Source: JAGPUQ01 sp947084925
GTDB lineage: Bacteria > Pseudomonadota > Gammaproteobacteria > Pseudomonadales > Porticoccaceae
Direction: 5' to 3'
NCBI GenBank assembly: GCA_947084925.1
Contig: CAMTUJ010000005.1
Location: 1 to 64,000 of the forward strand
Length of the DNA stretch: 64,000 nt
The position numbers and the translations under genes were made by a program. The notes under the pieces were generated by a model. That model had not been told where the DNA came from. It was given only the letters and a program-made list of their open reading frames with translations, and did not search any database. Shown here piece by piece: positions 32,896 through 41,187 of the stretch; positions within the stretch are counted from its first letter, which is position 1; every line of letters starts with the position of its first letter.

Positions 32896-33657
32896 TCACA
32901 GTGCCGGCCACAATCCTCCGGAAACCGGCAACGTCACGCCGGTGACATAACTCGACTCGTCATTGCTGAAAAACAGTGCGGCATTGGCGATGTCGAGGGG
33001 CTCGCCCATGCGCTTCATCAGGTTCCTTTGCTCGAACTCCCGAGCGACGTCTTCGCCCACATCGCGGATGGCCGTGGTGCGGATGATGCCGGGCGCGATG
33101 CAGTTGACGTTGATGTGGGGCGCGAGTTCCTCGGCCAGGCTGCGGGTCAGCGAGGTGACGCCGGCCTTGGCGGCGCCGTAGTCGGCGTGGCCGGCGGCGC
33201 CGGCGTATTCCACCGAGGAGACGTTGACGATCTTGCCCCACTTCCGCGCCAGCATGCCGGGCGCGAGCTTGCGCACCAGGTAGAAAATGCCTTTCAGGTT
33301 GACGCGAAAGCAGCCGTCCCAGCGCTCTTCGGAGACTTCCAGCACCGGCGTGTACTTGGCATCGATGAAGAGGCCGCCGACCACATTGATGAGTACATCG
33401 ACGCGATCGAAGTGCTCGCGGGACGATGCCAGCAATTCGTCCACCTCCGCCTCAACGAGAACGCTGGCGCGGTGGGCGTGCACCTTGGCGCCGGGCGCCA
33501 GCAGCGGAGTGATTTCCTCGACCGCGGCCTCGAGGCGGCGACCGGAGATGTCGGTGATGATGAGGGATGCGCCCTCTTCGGCGAAGCGCCTGGCGACGCC
33601 CAGCCCCATGGGGCCGGCGGCGCCGGTGACCAGGGCGACTTTGTTGGCTAGTCTCAT
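32896..33657 (-). CDS. SDR-family oxidoreductase
   Basis: A 253-residue short-chain dehydrogenase/reductase. It has the cofactor motif TGAAGPMGLGVA (T-G-x3-G-x-G), NVVG in place of NNAG, the catalytic Ser in VNVSSVEYAG and Y-x3-K in ADYGAAKAGV. The end VTLPVSGGLWPAL is typical of FabG-like members. It probably oxidises a hydroxyacyl or alcohol intermediate of the neighbouring CoA pathway. ATG 33657 (MRLANKV) fits the family. Confidence 0.92.
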   Translation of the reverse strand: MRLANKVALVTGAAGPMGLGVARRFAEEGASLIITDISGRRLEAAVEEITPLLAPGAKVHAHRASVLVEAEVDELLASSREHFDRVDVLINVVGGLFIDAKYTPVLEVSEERWDGCFRVNLKGIFYLVRKLAPGMLARKWGKIVNVSSVEYAGAAGHADYGAAKAGVTSLTRSLAEELAPHINVNCIAPGIIRTTAIRDVGEDVAREFEQRNLMKRMGEPLDIANAALFFSNDESSYVTGVTLPVSGGLWPAL

Positions 33658-33690
33658 GATGTATCTCGCTGATGTTGGATGTTGTCGTCT

Positions 33691-33785
33691 CGTCACCCCC
33701 GCGCAAGCGGGGGTCCGGGCGCCACCGGATTTCGAGATGGCGCGGCACCTGGGTTCCCGTCGGCACGGGAACGACGGGCCGTTCG
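33691..33785. repeat. Related GC-rich palindromic repeat without MITE ends
   Basis: On the reverse strand this stretch has the same internal plan as the MITEs (CGTCGTTCCCG, GGGAACCCAGG, then a CCCGCTTGCGCGGG palindrome and GTGACGAG) but lacks the CTGAATAACC ends. Probably a diverged member of the same palindromic repeat superfamily. Confidence 0.55.
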
Positions 33786-33819
33786 CGGTGCCCTGATGTC
33801 GGTTGCCCTTGCCGCCCCG

Positions 33820-34728
33820 CTAACGCGGCCGCAGGGTGCGAAACACGTGGCGCATCACGTCGTTGGCCGAGTCGTAGGGCTGGGCACCGGTCATGTCGGC
33901 GATGCGCGCGTAGTTATCGCGGATCTGTTCCGGGGTCGGCACTTGACCGCCGCCCAGCACCGCGCCCGCGGCTTCCATGATCTGCACCCGGGCGTAGTAG
34001 CCGGCGCCGGCTTCCACCACGTCGCCGGAAGTGTCGTTTTCCTCGGCACAGAACCAGGCCACGATCGGAGTCACGAATTCCGGTTTCACCAGCGGCTTGA
34101 TCTGCTCCGACATGATGTCCTGGGTCATGCGGGTCAGCGCCATGGGCGCCACCGTGTTGATGTGGATGTTGTACTTGCGTCCCTCGTGCTTGAGGGCGTT
34201 CATCAGGCCCACCACGGCCAGCTTGGCGGCGGCGTAGTTGCTCTGGCCGAAGTTGCCGAACAACCCCGCGGCCGAGGTGGTCATCACGATGCGGCCGTAG
34301 TTGGCGTCCTTCATGTGCGGCCAGACGGCGATGCTGCAATAGGCGGCGCCGGCCAGATGCACGGCGACCACGGCGTCGAAATCCTCCGGCGTCATCTTGG
34401 CGATGGTCTTGTCGCGCAGGTTGCCGGCGTTGTTGATGAGAATGTCGATGCGACCCCAGTGGTCGAGCGCGGCCTGGACGATGCGCGCGGCGCCCGTCGG
34501 CGAGGCGACGGAATCGGCGTTGGCCACCGCCTCGCCGCCGGCGGCTTTGATCTCCGCCACCACTTGCTGCGCGGGCGTCGCCGAGCTGCCGCTGCCGTCC
34601 ACCGCGCCGCCCAGGTCGTTCACCACCACGCGCGCGCCGCGCGACGCGAGAAAGAGCGCGTGGCTGCGCCCGAGTCCGGCGCCGGCCCCTGTTACTACCG
34701 CTACCCGGTTGTCGTATCGAATGGTCAT
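33820..34728 (-). CDS. SDR-family oxidoreductase (MFE-2 hydroxyacyl-CoA dehydrogenase-like)
   Basis: A 302-residue SDR with an insertion after the second strand (NDLGGAVDGSGSSATPAQQVV), as in the dehydrogenase unit of peroxisomal multifunctional enzyme 2. It has the cofactor motif TGAGAGLGRSHA, NNAGNLRDKTIAKM, SAAGLFGNFGQSNYAAAKLAVVGL (Ser, Tyr and Lys) and NTVAPMALTRM. A 3-hydroxyacyl-CoA dehydrogenase role in side-chain beta-oxidation is likely. It is divergent from the DUF35/thiolase pair. Confidence 0.93.
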   Translation of the reverse strand: MTIRYDNRVAVVTGAGAGLGRSHALFLASRGARVVVNDLGGAVDGSGSSATPAQQVVAEIKAAGGEAVANADSVASPTGAARIVQAALDHWGRIDILINNAGNLRDKTIAKMTPEDFDAVVAVHLAGAAYCSIAVWPHMKDANYGRIVMTTSAAGLFGNFGQSNYAAAKLAVVGLMNALKHEGRKYNIHINTVAPMALTRMTQDIMSEQIKPLVKPEFVTPIVAWFCAEENDTSGDVVEAGAGYYARVQIMEAAGAVLGGGQVPTPEQIRDNYARIADMTGAQPYDSANDVMRHVFRTLRPR

Positions 34729-34842
34729 TATTGTGTGCTCCGTCGGTTAAGGATGGTTCCGATTTTACACAGCCTGACTCGACAAGCCCTCCCCAAAGGG
34801 CAACAATCGATCGTCACGACAATAATGATCGGCAGCCCCGCC

Positions 34843-35262
34843 ATGAGCATGAATCCGAAAACCTTGCCACGCCCGACGCCCGAGACCCGGCACTTCTGGG
34901 AAGGCACCAAGCAGGGCGAGCTGCGCTTGCAGCAGTGCGACGCCTGCGCCCATGTGTATTTTCCGCCGCGTCCCTTTTGCCCCGAGTGCGCCTCGCGGCA
35001 GGTGTCGGTGGTGCGCGCCAGCGGCCGCGCCACGCTGTACAGCTATGTGATCAATCACCGGCTGCCGAAATGGATCGACGCGCCCTATGCCATCGCCGTG
35101 GTGCAGCTTGAAGAGGGTCCGCGCATGATGACCAATATCCTGGGGGTGCCCCAGACACCGGAGGCCCTGGTGCTGGATATGCCGCTCGAAGTGGTGTTCG
35201 AATCGGTGAGCGCGGATATCGCGCTGCCGAAATTCCGCCCGGCGCGGGGAGGTGCGCGATGA
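34843..35262 (+). CDS. Zn-ribbon OB-fold (DUF35) acyl-CoA-associated protein
   Basis: A 139-residue DUF35 protein. An N-terminal helix (PETRHFWEGTKQGELRLQQC) leads into a rubredoxin-like zinc ribbon (C-x2-C in CDACAHVYFPPRPFCPEC) and an OB-fold (TLYSYVINHR, PYAIAVVQLEEGPRMMTNI). Members pair with thiolase-like proteins, as ChsH2-type DUF35 domains do with Ltp2 aldolase. It overlaps the next gene by ATGA at 35259-35262, so the two should form one complex. Confidence 0.92.
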   Translation: MSMNPKTLPRPTPETRHFWEGTKQGELRLQQCDACAHVYFPPRPFCPECASRQVSVVRASGRATLYSYVINHRLPKWIDAPYAIAVVQLEEGPRMMTNILGVPQTPEALVLDMPLEVVFESVSADIALPKFRPARGGAR

Positions 35263-36401
35263 AGCCGGGCGCGGTCGCCATCGTGGGTGCCGCCGAGACC
35301 ACCAAACTGGGGCTGGTCCCGGACATGTCGCAGATTCAGTTGCACGCCGATGCCGCGCTGAACGCGCTGGCCGACTGCGGGCTGACGCCCAAGGACATCG
35401 ACGGCATCGCCTGCGCCGCCGAATGGCCCACCGAACTCGCCCACTATCTCGGCATCACGCCCACCTGGGTGGACGGCACCATGGTCGGCGGCTGCTCCTT
35501 CATGCTCCATGTGCGCCACGCGGCGGCGGCCATCGCCGAAGGCCTGTGCACCACCGTTCTCATCACCCACGGCGAAAGCGGCCGTTCCTGGGTCGGCAGC
35601 CAGGCGGTCGGCATCAACCAGGCGAGTCTCGCCGGCCAGTTCGAATTGCCCTATGGCGTGCTGGGCGCGCCCACCATGTTCACCATTCCGGTGCTGCGCT
35701 ACATGAAGGATCACGGCCTCACCCACGAGCAGCTGGCCAATGTCGCCGTGGTGCAGCGCGAATGGGCGGGCATGAATCCCCGCGCCACCCACCGCGATCC
35801 CATCACGGTGCAGGACGTCCTCGCTTCCAAACTCATCGCCTACCCGTTTCATGTGCTCGAATGCTGTCTGGTGACCGACGGCGGCGGCGCGCTGGTGCTG
35901 ACTTCGGCGGAGCGCGCCAAGGATTTTCCCACCAGGCCGGTGTACATCCTGGGCACCGGTGAGAGCGTCGAGACGCCGCTGATCAGCCAGATGCAGGACT
36001 TCAGCTCGTCGCGCGCGTTTCGGGTATCCGGCACCAAGGCCTTTGCCGAAGCCGGCATCACCCATGCCGACGTCGATCACCTGATGATCTACGACGCTTT
36101 CGCCCATCTGCCCATTTACGGCCTCGAAGACCTGGGCTTTGTCGGCAAAGGGGAAGCGGGTGCTTTTATCTGGGAGCGCAATACCGCGCCCGGCGGCAGG
36201 CTGCCCATGAACACCAATGGCGGCGGTTTGAGCTACATGCACTCCGGCATGTATGGCATGTACGCCCTGCAGGAGAGCGTGCGTCAGCTGCGCGGCGTTG
36301 CGCCCGCCCAGGTCACCGGGGCGAAAACCTCGGTCTGCCACGGCGTGGGGGGCATGTTCGGCGCGAGCGGGACCATCATCATGGGCAACCAGTTGCCTTG
36401 A
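35259..36401 (+). CDS. Thiolase-like / lipid-transfer (SCP2-type) protein
   Basis: A 380-residue thiolase-superfamily protein of the SCPx/Ltp group. AIVGAAETTKLG at the start, VGGCSFMLHVRHAAAAI, the loop MNTNGGGLSYMHSGMYGMYALQE (in place of the GGAIALGHP thiolase motif) and TSVCHGVGGMFGASGTIIM at the end are visible. Relatives act as retro-aldolases or thiolases on steroid or branched acyl-CoA side chains in a complex with DUF35 partners. Coupled to the preceding gene. The substrate is unknown. Confidence 0.9.
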   Translation: MKPGAVAIVGAAETTKLGLVPDMSQIQLHADAALNALADCGLTPKDIDGIACAAEWPTELAHYLGITPTWVDGTMVGGCSFMLHVRHAAAAIAEGLCTTVLITHGESGRSWVGSQAVGINQASLAGQFELPYGVLGAPTMFTIPVLRYMKDHGLTHEQLANVAVVQREWAGMNPRATHRDPITVQDVLASKLIAYPFHVLECCLVTDGGGALVLTSAERAKDFPTRPVYILGTGESVETPLISQMQDFSSSRAFRVSGTKAFAEAGITHADVDHLMIYDAFAHLPIYGLEDLGFVGKGEAGAFIWERNTAPGGRLPMNTNGGGLSYMHSGMYGMYALQESVRQLRGVAPAQVTGAKTSVCHGVGGMFGASGTIIMGNQLP

Positions 36402-36487
36402 GGGGCGCGCTGGCAGCCCGGTGCAAGAATGCCGGATACTGGGCGACCGATACGGTTGCCCGGTAACTCATTCGCCCCAAGGACAAC

Positions 36488-37435
36488 ATGCACGCCACCC
36501 TGCCCCTGCTGGAAGTGACGGATTTCCCCGCGCTCCAGCGCCGCGCCACCCGCACTCTCCAGGTCAATCTCGGCTACCGCTGCAACCAGCGCTGCCTGCA
36601 CTGCCACGTCAACGCCGGCCCCACTCGCACCGAGATGATGGACGCGGACACTCTGGCGCTGATTCCCCGGGTGCTGGCGGCGCGCGACATCGACACCCTC
36701 GACCTCACCGGCGGCGCGCCCGAGCTGCATCCGGGCTTTCGCGATCTGGTGCGGCAGGCGCGGAGCCTCGGAGTCAAGGTCATCGACCGCTGCAATCTCA
36801 CGATTCTGTTCGAGCCCGGGCAGGAAGGACTGGCGGAGTTTCTCGCCGCCGAAGGCGTGGAGGTGGTGGCGTCGTTGCCGTGCTATTCGGCCGACAATGT
36901 CGATCGCCAGCGCGGCGCGGGCGTGTTCGAAAAAAGCATCCGGGCGTTGCAAAAGCTGAATGCGCTGGGCTACGGCCATGACGGCTCGGGGCTGGTGCTG
37001 AACCTGGTCTACAACCCGCAGGGCGCCAGCCTGCCTCCCGCGCAGGCCAGGCTCGAAGCGGATTACAAACGCGAATTGTCCGAACGGTTCGGTGTCCGCT
37101 TCAACACGCTGTTTGCGCTCGCCAACATGCCCATCAACCGTTTCGGATCGACGCTGGTTTCGCAGGGACAGTTCGCCGGTTACCTGCGGTTGCTGAAGGA
37201 CAATTATCAGTCCGCCAACCTCGACCACGTCATGTGCCGCGATCTGATCAGCGTCGATTGGCGCGGCCATCTCTACGACTGCGATTTCAATCAGCAGCTG
37301 GGTTTGCCTGCGTCGGGTTCCGGTCGTTTGCGCGACCTCCTTGTGGCTGATGTCGCCGGCAAACCCATCCGCGTCGCCGACCACTGTTACGGCTGCACCG
37401 CGGGGCAGGGCAGCAGTTGCGGCGGTGCGCTCTGA
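36488..37435 (+). CDS. arsS: Arsenosugar biosynthesis radical SAM protein ArsS
   Basis: A 315-residue radical SAM enzyme. The cluster motif is C-x3-C-x2-C (CNQRCLHC) in LQVNLGYRCNQRCLHCHVNAG, then LDLTGGAPELHPGF. The C-terminal cysteine-rich region (MCRDLISVDW, YDCDFNQQLGLP, HCYGCTAGQGSSCGG) would bind auxiliary clusters. ArsS attaches the 5'-deoxyadenosyl group to dimethylarsenite, giving an arsenosugar precursor. arsM lies four genes downstream in the same orientation. Confidence 0.96.
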   Translation: MHATLPLLEVTDFPALQRRATRTLQVNLGYRCNQRCLHCHVNAGPTRTEMMDADTLALIPRVLAARDIDTLDLTGGAPELHPGFRDLVRQARSLGVKVIDRCNLTILFEPGQEGLAEFLAAEGVEVVASLPCYSADNVDRQRGAGVFEKSIRALQKLNALGYGHDGSGLVLNLVYNPQGASLPPAQARLEADYKRELSERFGVRFNTLFALANMPINRFGSTLVSQGQFAGYLRLLKDNYQSANLDHVMCRDLISVDWRGHLYDCDFNQQLGLPASGSGRLRDLLVADVAGKPIRVADHCYGCTAGQGSSCGGAL

Positions 37436-37502
37436 GACGTCTGTTCTGCATGCGGCGCTCGGCAATATGGTCTGCAACGTTGCGGCACAGGAGTGAATCG
37501 GC

Positions 37503-38126
37503 ATGACCGATCGGGTGACCGGGGACGCCGCGCAGCCCGCCGGCGAAGATGTGAGATTGACCGATCCCGAATTTCTGGTGCCGCTGCGCCACCAGATGAT
37601 CAAGTTCGCCACGCTTCAGCTCAGGGATCCGGATCTCGCCGAAGACGCGGTACAGGAAGCTCTGGCGGGCGCGCTCAAAAACCAGCGCTCTTTTGGCGGG
37701 CGCTCGGCGCTGAAAACCTGGGTGTTCGCCATTCTCAAGAACAAGATTGCCGACGCCCTGCGTCAGCGTTCGCGCATCGTGACCGCGAGCAGTCTGGGCG
37801 ACGATGAAGATGACGGCGAGACCTTTGCCGCGCTGTTCGACGCGCGCGGCCATTGGCACCTGAGCGAGCAACCGACCGGCTGGCGTGAGCCGGAAGCCAG
37901 TCTGCGCGAGACCCAGTTTTGGCGCGTATTCGAAGCCTGCCTCGCAGGGCTGCCGGAGCGCCAGGCGCGGGTGTTCATGATGCGGGAGTTCGTCGGGCTC
38001 GACGCCGATGAAATCTGTAAGGCACTCGCGCTTTCCCGGACCAATCTCAATGTGATGCTGCACCGTGCACGCCTGCGTTTGCGCGCGTGCCTGGAAAACC
38101 ACTGGTTCGCCGAGGATGTGCGCTGA
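37503..38126 (+). CDS. Sigma-70 family (ECF-type) RNA polymerase sigma factor
   Basis: A 207-residue ECF sigma factor. Region 2 is LRDPDLAEDAVQEALAGALKNQRSFGGRSALKTWVFAILKNKIADALRQR; region 4 is LPERQARVFMMREFVGLDADEICKALALSRTNLNVMLHRARLRLRACLE. AGGAG precedes the ATG. Its stop overlaps the ATG of a zinc-finger protein (TGATG at 38124-38128), the usual sigma/anti-sigma pairing. Its place within the arsenosugar operon suggests it answers arsenic or redox stress. Confidence 0.95.
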   Translation: MTDRVTGDAAQPAGEDVRLTDPEFLVPLRHQMIKFATLQLRDPDLAEDAVQEALAGALKNQRSFGGRSALKTWVFAILKNKIADALRQRSRIVTASSLGDDEDDGETFAALFDARGHWHLSEQPTGWREPEASLRETQFWRVFEACLAGLPERQARVFMMREFVGLDADEICKALALSRTNLNVMLHRARLRLRACLENHWFAEDVR

Positions 38127-38374
38127 TGCCGAACTGCCGGGAAAGTACCCGCCTGATGTCAGAGGCCCAGGAGCGTGCTCTGACCTGGGGGGAGCGGGTC
38201 GCGCTGAGGCTGCATCTGCTGATGTGCGCGGGCTGCCGGAATTTCGGCAAACACCTGCATTTTCTGCGCGGTGCAGCGCAGGCCTATGTACCGGGAGAAG
38301 CTGTCGACGCTGACGCCGCCCATCCCGACAGCACGTCCGTGACGCCCGAAAGTGATGCGCCGACCGGTCACTGA
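38126..38374 (+). CDS. Zinc-finger (zf-HC2-like) anti-sigma factor
   Basis: An 82-residue cytoplasmic protein. A C-x(n)-H-x3-C-x2-C zinc-binding layout of the ZAS type is seen in RLHLLMCAGCRNFGKHL. The remainder is an acidic tail with no membrane helix, so it is a soluble anti-sigma factor, perhaps a thiol or metal sensor. It overlaps the sigma gene. Confidence 0.85.
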   Translation: MPNCRESTRLMSEAQERALTWGERVALRLHLLMCAGCRNFGKHLHFLRGAAQAYVPGEAVDADAAHPDSTSVTPESDAPTGH

Positions 38375-38432
38375 AACCAGGGTCGGCAATTGTTGTGGTC
38401 CACAATCGAGCGGGAGTCTGGATGATCGCGAG

Positions 38433-39122
38433 ATGAATTCGGTCGCACCCCGTATTTCGATCATCGTGCCCATGCTCGATGAGGCGGCCGGACTGCCTGC
38501 GGCGTTGGCGGCGCTGCGGGCAGCGCGGGACGCCGGCGGTGAACTGCTTCTGGTCGATGGTGGCAGCAGCGACGACAGCGTCGCCATTGCCCGCGCGGCG
38601 GGCTTCCCGCCGATCATCGGGCCGCGCGGCAGAGCGCGGCAGATGAACGCGGGCGCCGCCAGCTCCCGCGCTGAAGTCCTGCTTTTTTTGCACGCCGACA
38701 CGCGCTTGCCGGATGATGCCGTGGCGCTGATCGAGCACGCCCTGGCCAGCGGCCGCCACCAATGGGGCCGCTTCGATGTGCGCATCGCCGGGCGTCCCTG
38801 GATGCTCCGGGTCATCGCGCGGCTGATGAACCTGCGCTCGCGGCTGACCGGCATTGCGACCGGCGATCAGGCGATCTTCGTCACGCGCGCTGCGTTCGCG
38901 ACGGTGGGCGGCTTTCCCGATCAGCCGCTGATGGAAGATATCGAGTTGTCGCGGCGCCTGCTGGAGCTGTCGCGCCCGGCCTGCATCCGCACGCCCGTGG
39001 TGACCTCCGGCCGCCGCTGGGAGCAGCGCGGCCTGTTGCGCACCATGATGCTGATGTGGCGCTTGCGCTGGGCTTACTGGCGCGGCGTGCCGGCCGCGGA
39101 GCTGGCCGCGCATTACCTGTGA
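38433..39122 (+). CDS. Arsenosugar-type family 2 glycosyltransferase (TIGR04283)
   Basis: A 229-residue GT2 glycosyltransferase of the group found with ArsS. It has ISIIVPMLDEAAGLPAAL, LLLVDGGSSDDSVAIA, RGRARQMNAGAASSRAEVLLFLHADTRLP (DxD equivalent HAD), GDQAIFVTRAAFATVGGFP and the catalytic MEDIELSRRL. It probably transfers a sugar to, or from, the arsenosugar intermediate. No membrane segment; probably cytosolic. Confidence 0.92.
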   Translation: MNSVAPRISIIVPMLDEAAGLPAALAALRAARDAGGELLLVDGGSSDDSVAIARAAGFPPIIGPRGRARQMNAGAASSRAEVLLFLHADTRLPDDAVALIEHALASGRHQWGRFDVRIAGRPWMLRVIARLMNLRSRLTGIATGDQAIFVTRAAFATVGGFPDQPLMEDIELSRRLLELSRPACIRTPVVTSGRRWEQRGLLRTMMLMWRLRWAYWRGVPAAELAAHYL

Positions 39123-39200
39123 CAGAAAGGGCCGGTGACAGACCAGCCCGCGGCTCTGTATGGTGTCCGGAATCGATTGCCCGAGTCAGGAGAAACGCAC

Positions 39201-40034
39201 ATGAAATACATGGCCTGGTACGCTGCGGTTCTCATGTCCTGGACGCTGGCGGGCGTGGCGTCGACCGCCGCGCCGGAAGACCCGGCGCTGCGCGCAGCCA
39301 TCGCCGGCGCGCACCGCAGTCCGGATTTCGTCGCGCGCGACGATGCCCGCCATCCGTACGAAACCCTGCGCTTTTTCGGTATCCGACCCGACATGACGGT
39401 CGTGGAAATCTGGCCGGGCGGCGGCTGGTACACCGAGATTCTCGCGCCCTACCTGCGCGAGCGGGGCAAGCTGTACGCGGCGCATTTCGCGGCCGACGGT
39501 GGGGCGCCCTACTTTCGCGAGCTGCGCGCGGATTTTTTGCGCAAACTCGCCGACGCCCCGGCGCTGTACGACAGAGTCGAGGTGACTGAATTCGATCCGC
39601 CGCGCGCGGTTGCAATCGCGCCGCCCGACAGCGCCGATCTGGTGCTCACCTTTCGCAATGTGCACAACTGGACCATGCGGGGTGGCGGCGAGGAACGCAC
39701 GCTCGCGGCCTTTGCGGCCATGTACGCGGCGCTCAGGCCGGGCGGCATGCTGGGCGTGGTCGATCATCGCCTGCCCGCGCACCGGTCGCTTGGCGATCAG
39801 GAAGAAAGCGGCTATCTGCGCGAGGATTTCGTGATCGGCGTGGCGCAGCGCGCTGGGTTCCAGCTCGTCGCCAAAAGCGAGATCAACGCCAACCCCCGGG
39901 ACCCTGCCGATCACCCCGGCGGAGTCTGGAATCTGCCGCCGACCTTGCGCGGCGATGCCGCCAAACGCGAGCAGTACCTCGCCATCGGCGAGAGCGATCG
40001 CATGACGCTGAAATTCATCAAACCCATCCACTGA
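39201..40034 (+). CDS. Exported class I methyltransferase-like protein
   Basis: A 277-residue protein with a signal peptide (MKYMAWYAAVLMSWTLAGVASTAA) followed by a methyltransferase-like Rossmann domain: RPDMTVVEIWPGGGWYTEILAPYL, LVLTFRNVHNWTM, GGMLGVVDHRL. Such proteins are common in proteobacteria, yet SAM is not expected in the periplasm, so binding of another ligand is possible. CAGGAG precedes the ATG. Its stop overlaps the arsM start (TGATG), which ties it to arsenic metabolism. Confidence 0.88.
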   Translation: MKYMAWYAAVLMSWTLAGVASTAAPEDPALRAAIAGAHRSPDFVARDDARHPYETLRFFGIRPDMTVVEIWPGGGWYTEILAPYLRERGKLYAAHFAADGGAPYFRELRADFLRKLADAPALYDRVEVTEFDPPRAVAIAPPDSADLVLTFRNVHNWTMRGGGEERTLAAFAAMYAALRPGGMLGVVDHRLPAHRSLGDQEESGYLREDFVIGVAQRAGFQLVAKSEINANPRDPADHPGGVWNLPPTLRGDAAKREQYLAIGESDRMTLKFIKPIH

Positions 40035-41089
40035 TGGCAACTTTCATGCACGAACTCGTCAAGGATTATTACGGACGCCAGTTGCAATCGTCGGCCGATC
40101 TCAAGACTTCGGCCTGCTGCGACCTGTCCCAGGTTCCCGGCTGGCTGCGGCCCCTGCTGGCACGCATCCACCCCGAGGTGCTGGCGCGCTACTACGGCTG
40201 TGGTCTTGTGTGTCCGCCGCGGCTCGAGGGCTGTCGGGTGCTCGATCTCGGCTGCGGCTCCGGGCGCGATGTCTATGCCCTGGCACAACTGGTGGGCGCA
40301 CGCGGGGAAGTGGTGGGCGTCGACATGACCGCGGCGCAACTGGCGGTGGCGGAAGCCCATCGCGCGTTTCATGCCGAAGCGTTCGGTTTCGACAATGTCC
40401 GGTTTCTGCAGGGCTATATCGAGAGTCTGGAACAGCTGGATCTGGCGCCGGGCAGCTTCGATGTGATCGTCTCCAACTGCGTGGTCAACCTGTCGCCGGA
40501 CAAGGATGCGGTACTGGCCGGCGTGCAGCGGCTGCTCAAACCCGGCGGTGAGTTTTATTTTTCGGATGTCTACGCTGACCGCCGGGTGCCGGATGCGCTG
40601 CGCAACGATCCCGAGCTGTACGGCGAGTGCCTGGGCGGCGCCCTCTACTGGAACGACTTTCTGCGCCTGGCCCAGCGCCAGGGATTCGTCGATCCGCGCC
40701 TGGTCGAGGATCGTCCGCTCGCCGTCACCGACCCGACGCTCGCCACGCGCGTGGGCAATGTGGGCTTCCATTCGGCCACTTACCGCCTGTTCAGGCTCGC
40801 CGCGCTGGAAAGCGCCTGCGAGGACTACGGCCAGGCGGTGATCTATCGCGGCACGGTGCCCGACCACCCCGACCGGTTCGTGCTCGACAAACACCACAGC
40901 ATCGAGACCGGTCGCGTCTTTCCGGTGTGCGGCAACACCTGGCGCATGCTGGCCGATACCCGCTTTGCCCCCCACTTCGAGTTCCATGGTGATTTCAGCC
41001 GTCACTTCGGCCTGTTCGAAGGCTGCGGCGGCGGCTTGCCATTCGAGCGTGGCGGCGCGGTGGGGGAGGCAACGGCAGCCTGCTGCTGA
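40034..41089 (+). CDS. arsM: Arsenite S-adenosylmethionine methyltransferase ArsM
   Basis: A 351-residue arsenite methyltransferase. It begins VKDYYGRQLQSSADLKTSACC, which supplies the first As-binding cysteines. The SAM motif is VLDLGCGSGRDVYALAQLVG, followed by GVDMTAAQLAVA, NCVVNLSPDKDAVL with the conserved Cys, and a C-terminal domain with FPVCGNTWRML. It methylates As(III) stepwise to dimethylarsenite, the ArsS substrate. It ends in CC and overlaps the exported methyltransferase gene at its start. Its TGA stop overlaps an in-frame CTG of the next gene. Confidence 0.95.
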   Translation: MATFMHELVKDYYGRQLQSSADLKTSACCDLSQVPGWLRPLLARIHPEVLARYYGCGLVCPPRLEGCRVLDLGCGSGRDVYALAQLVGARGEVVGVDMTAAQLAVAEAHRAFHAEAFGFDNVRFLQGYIESLEQLDLAPGSFDVIVSNCVVNLSPDKDAVLAGVQRLLKPGGEFYFSDVYADRRVPDALRNDPELYGECLGGALYWNDFLRLAQRQGFVDPRLVEDRPLAVTDPTLATRVGNVGFHSATYRLFRLAALESACEDYGQAVIYRGTVPDHPDRFVLDKHHSIETGRVFPVCGNTWRMLADTRFAPHFEFHGDFSRHFGLFEGCGGGLPFERGGAVGEATAACC

Positions 41090-41187
41090 ATCCGGTCAGC
41101 CCTGTCCGACGGCCGCGCCGTTGGCGTCCCTTCGGGATTGTTGCCGCGCTGCTGACCGCGCTGCCGACGGCACTGCCGGCAACTGAA

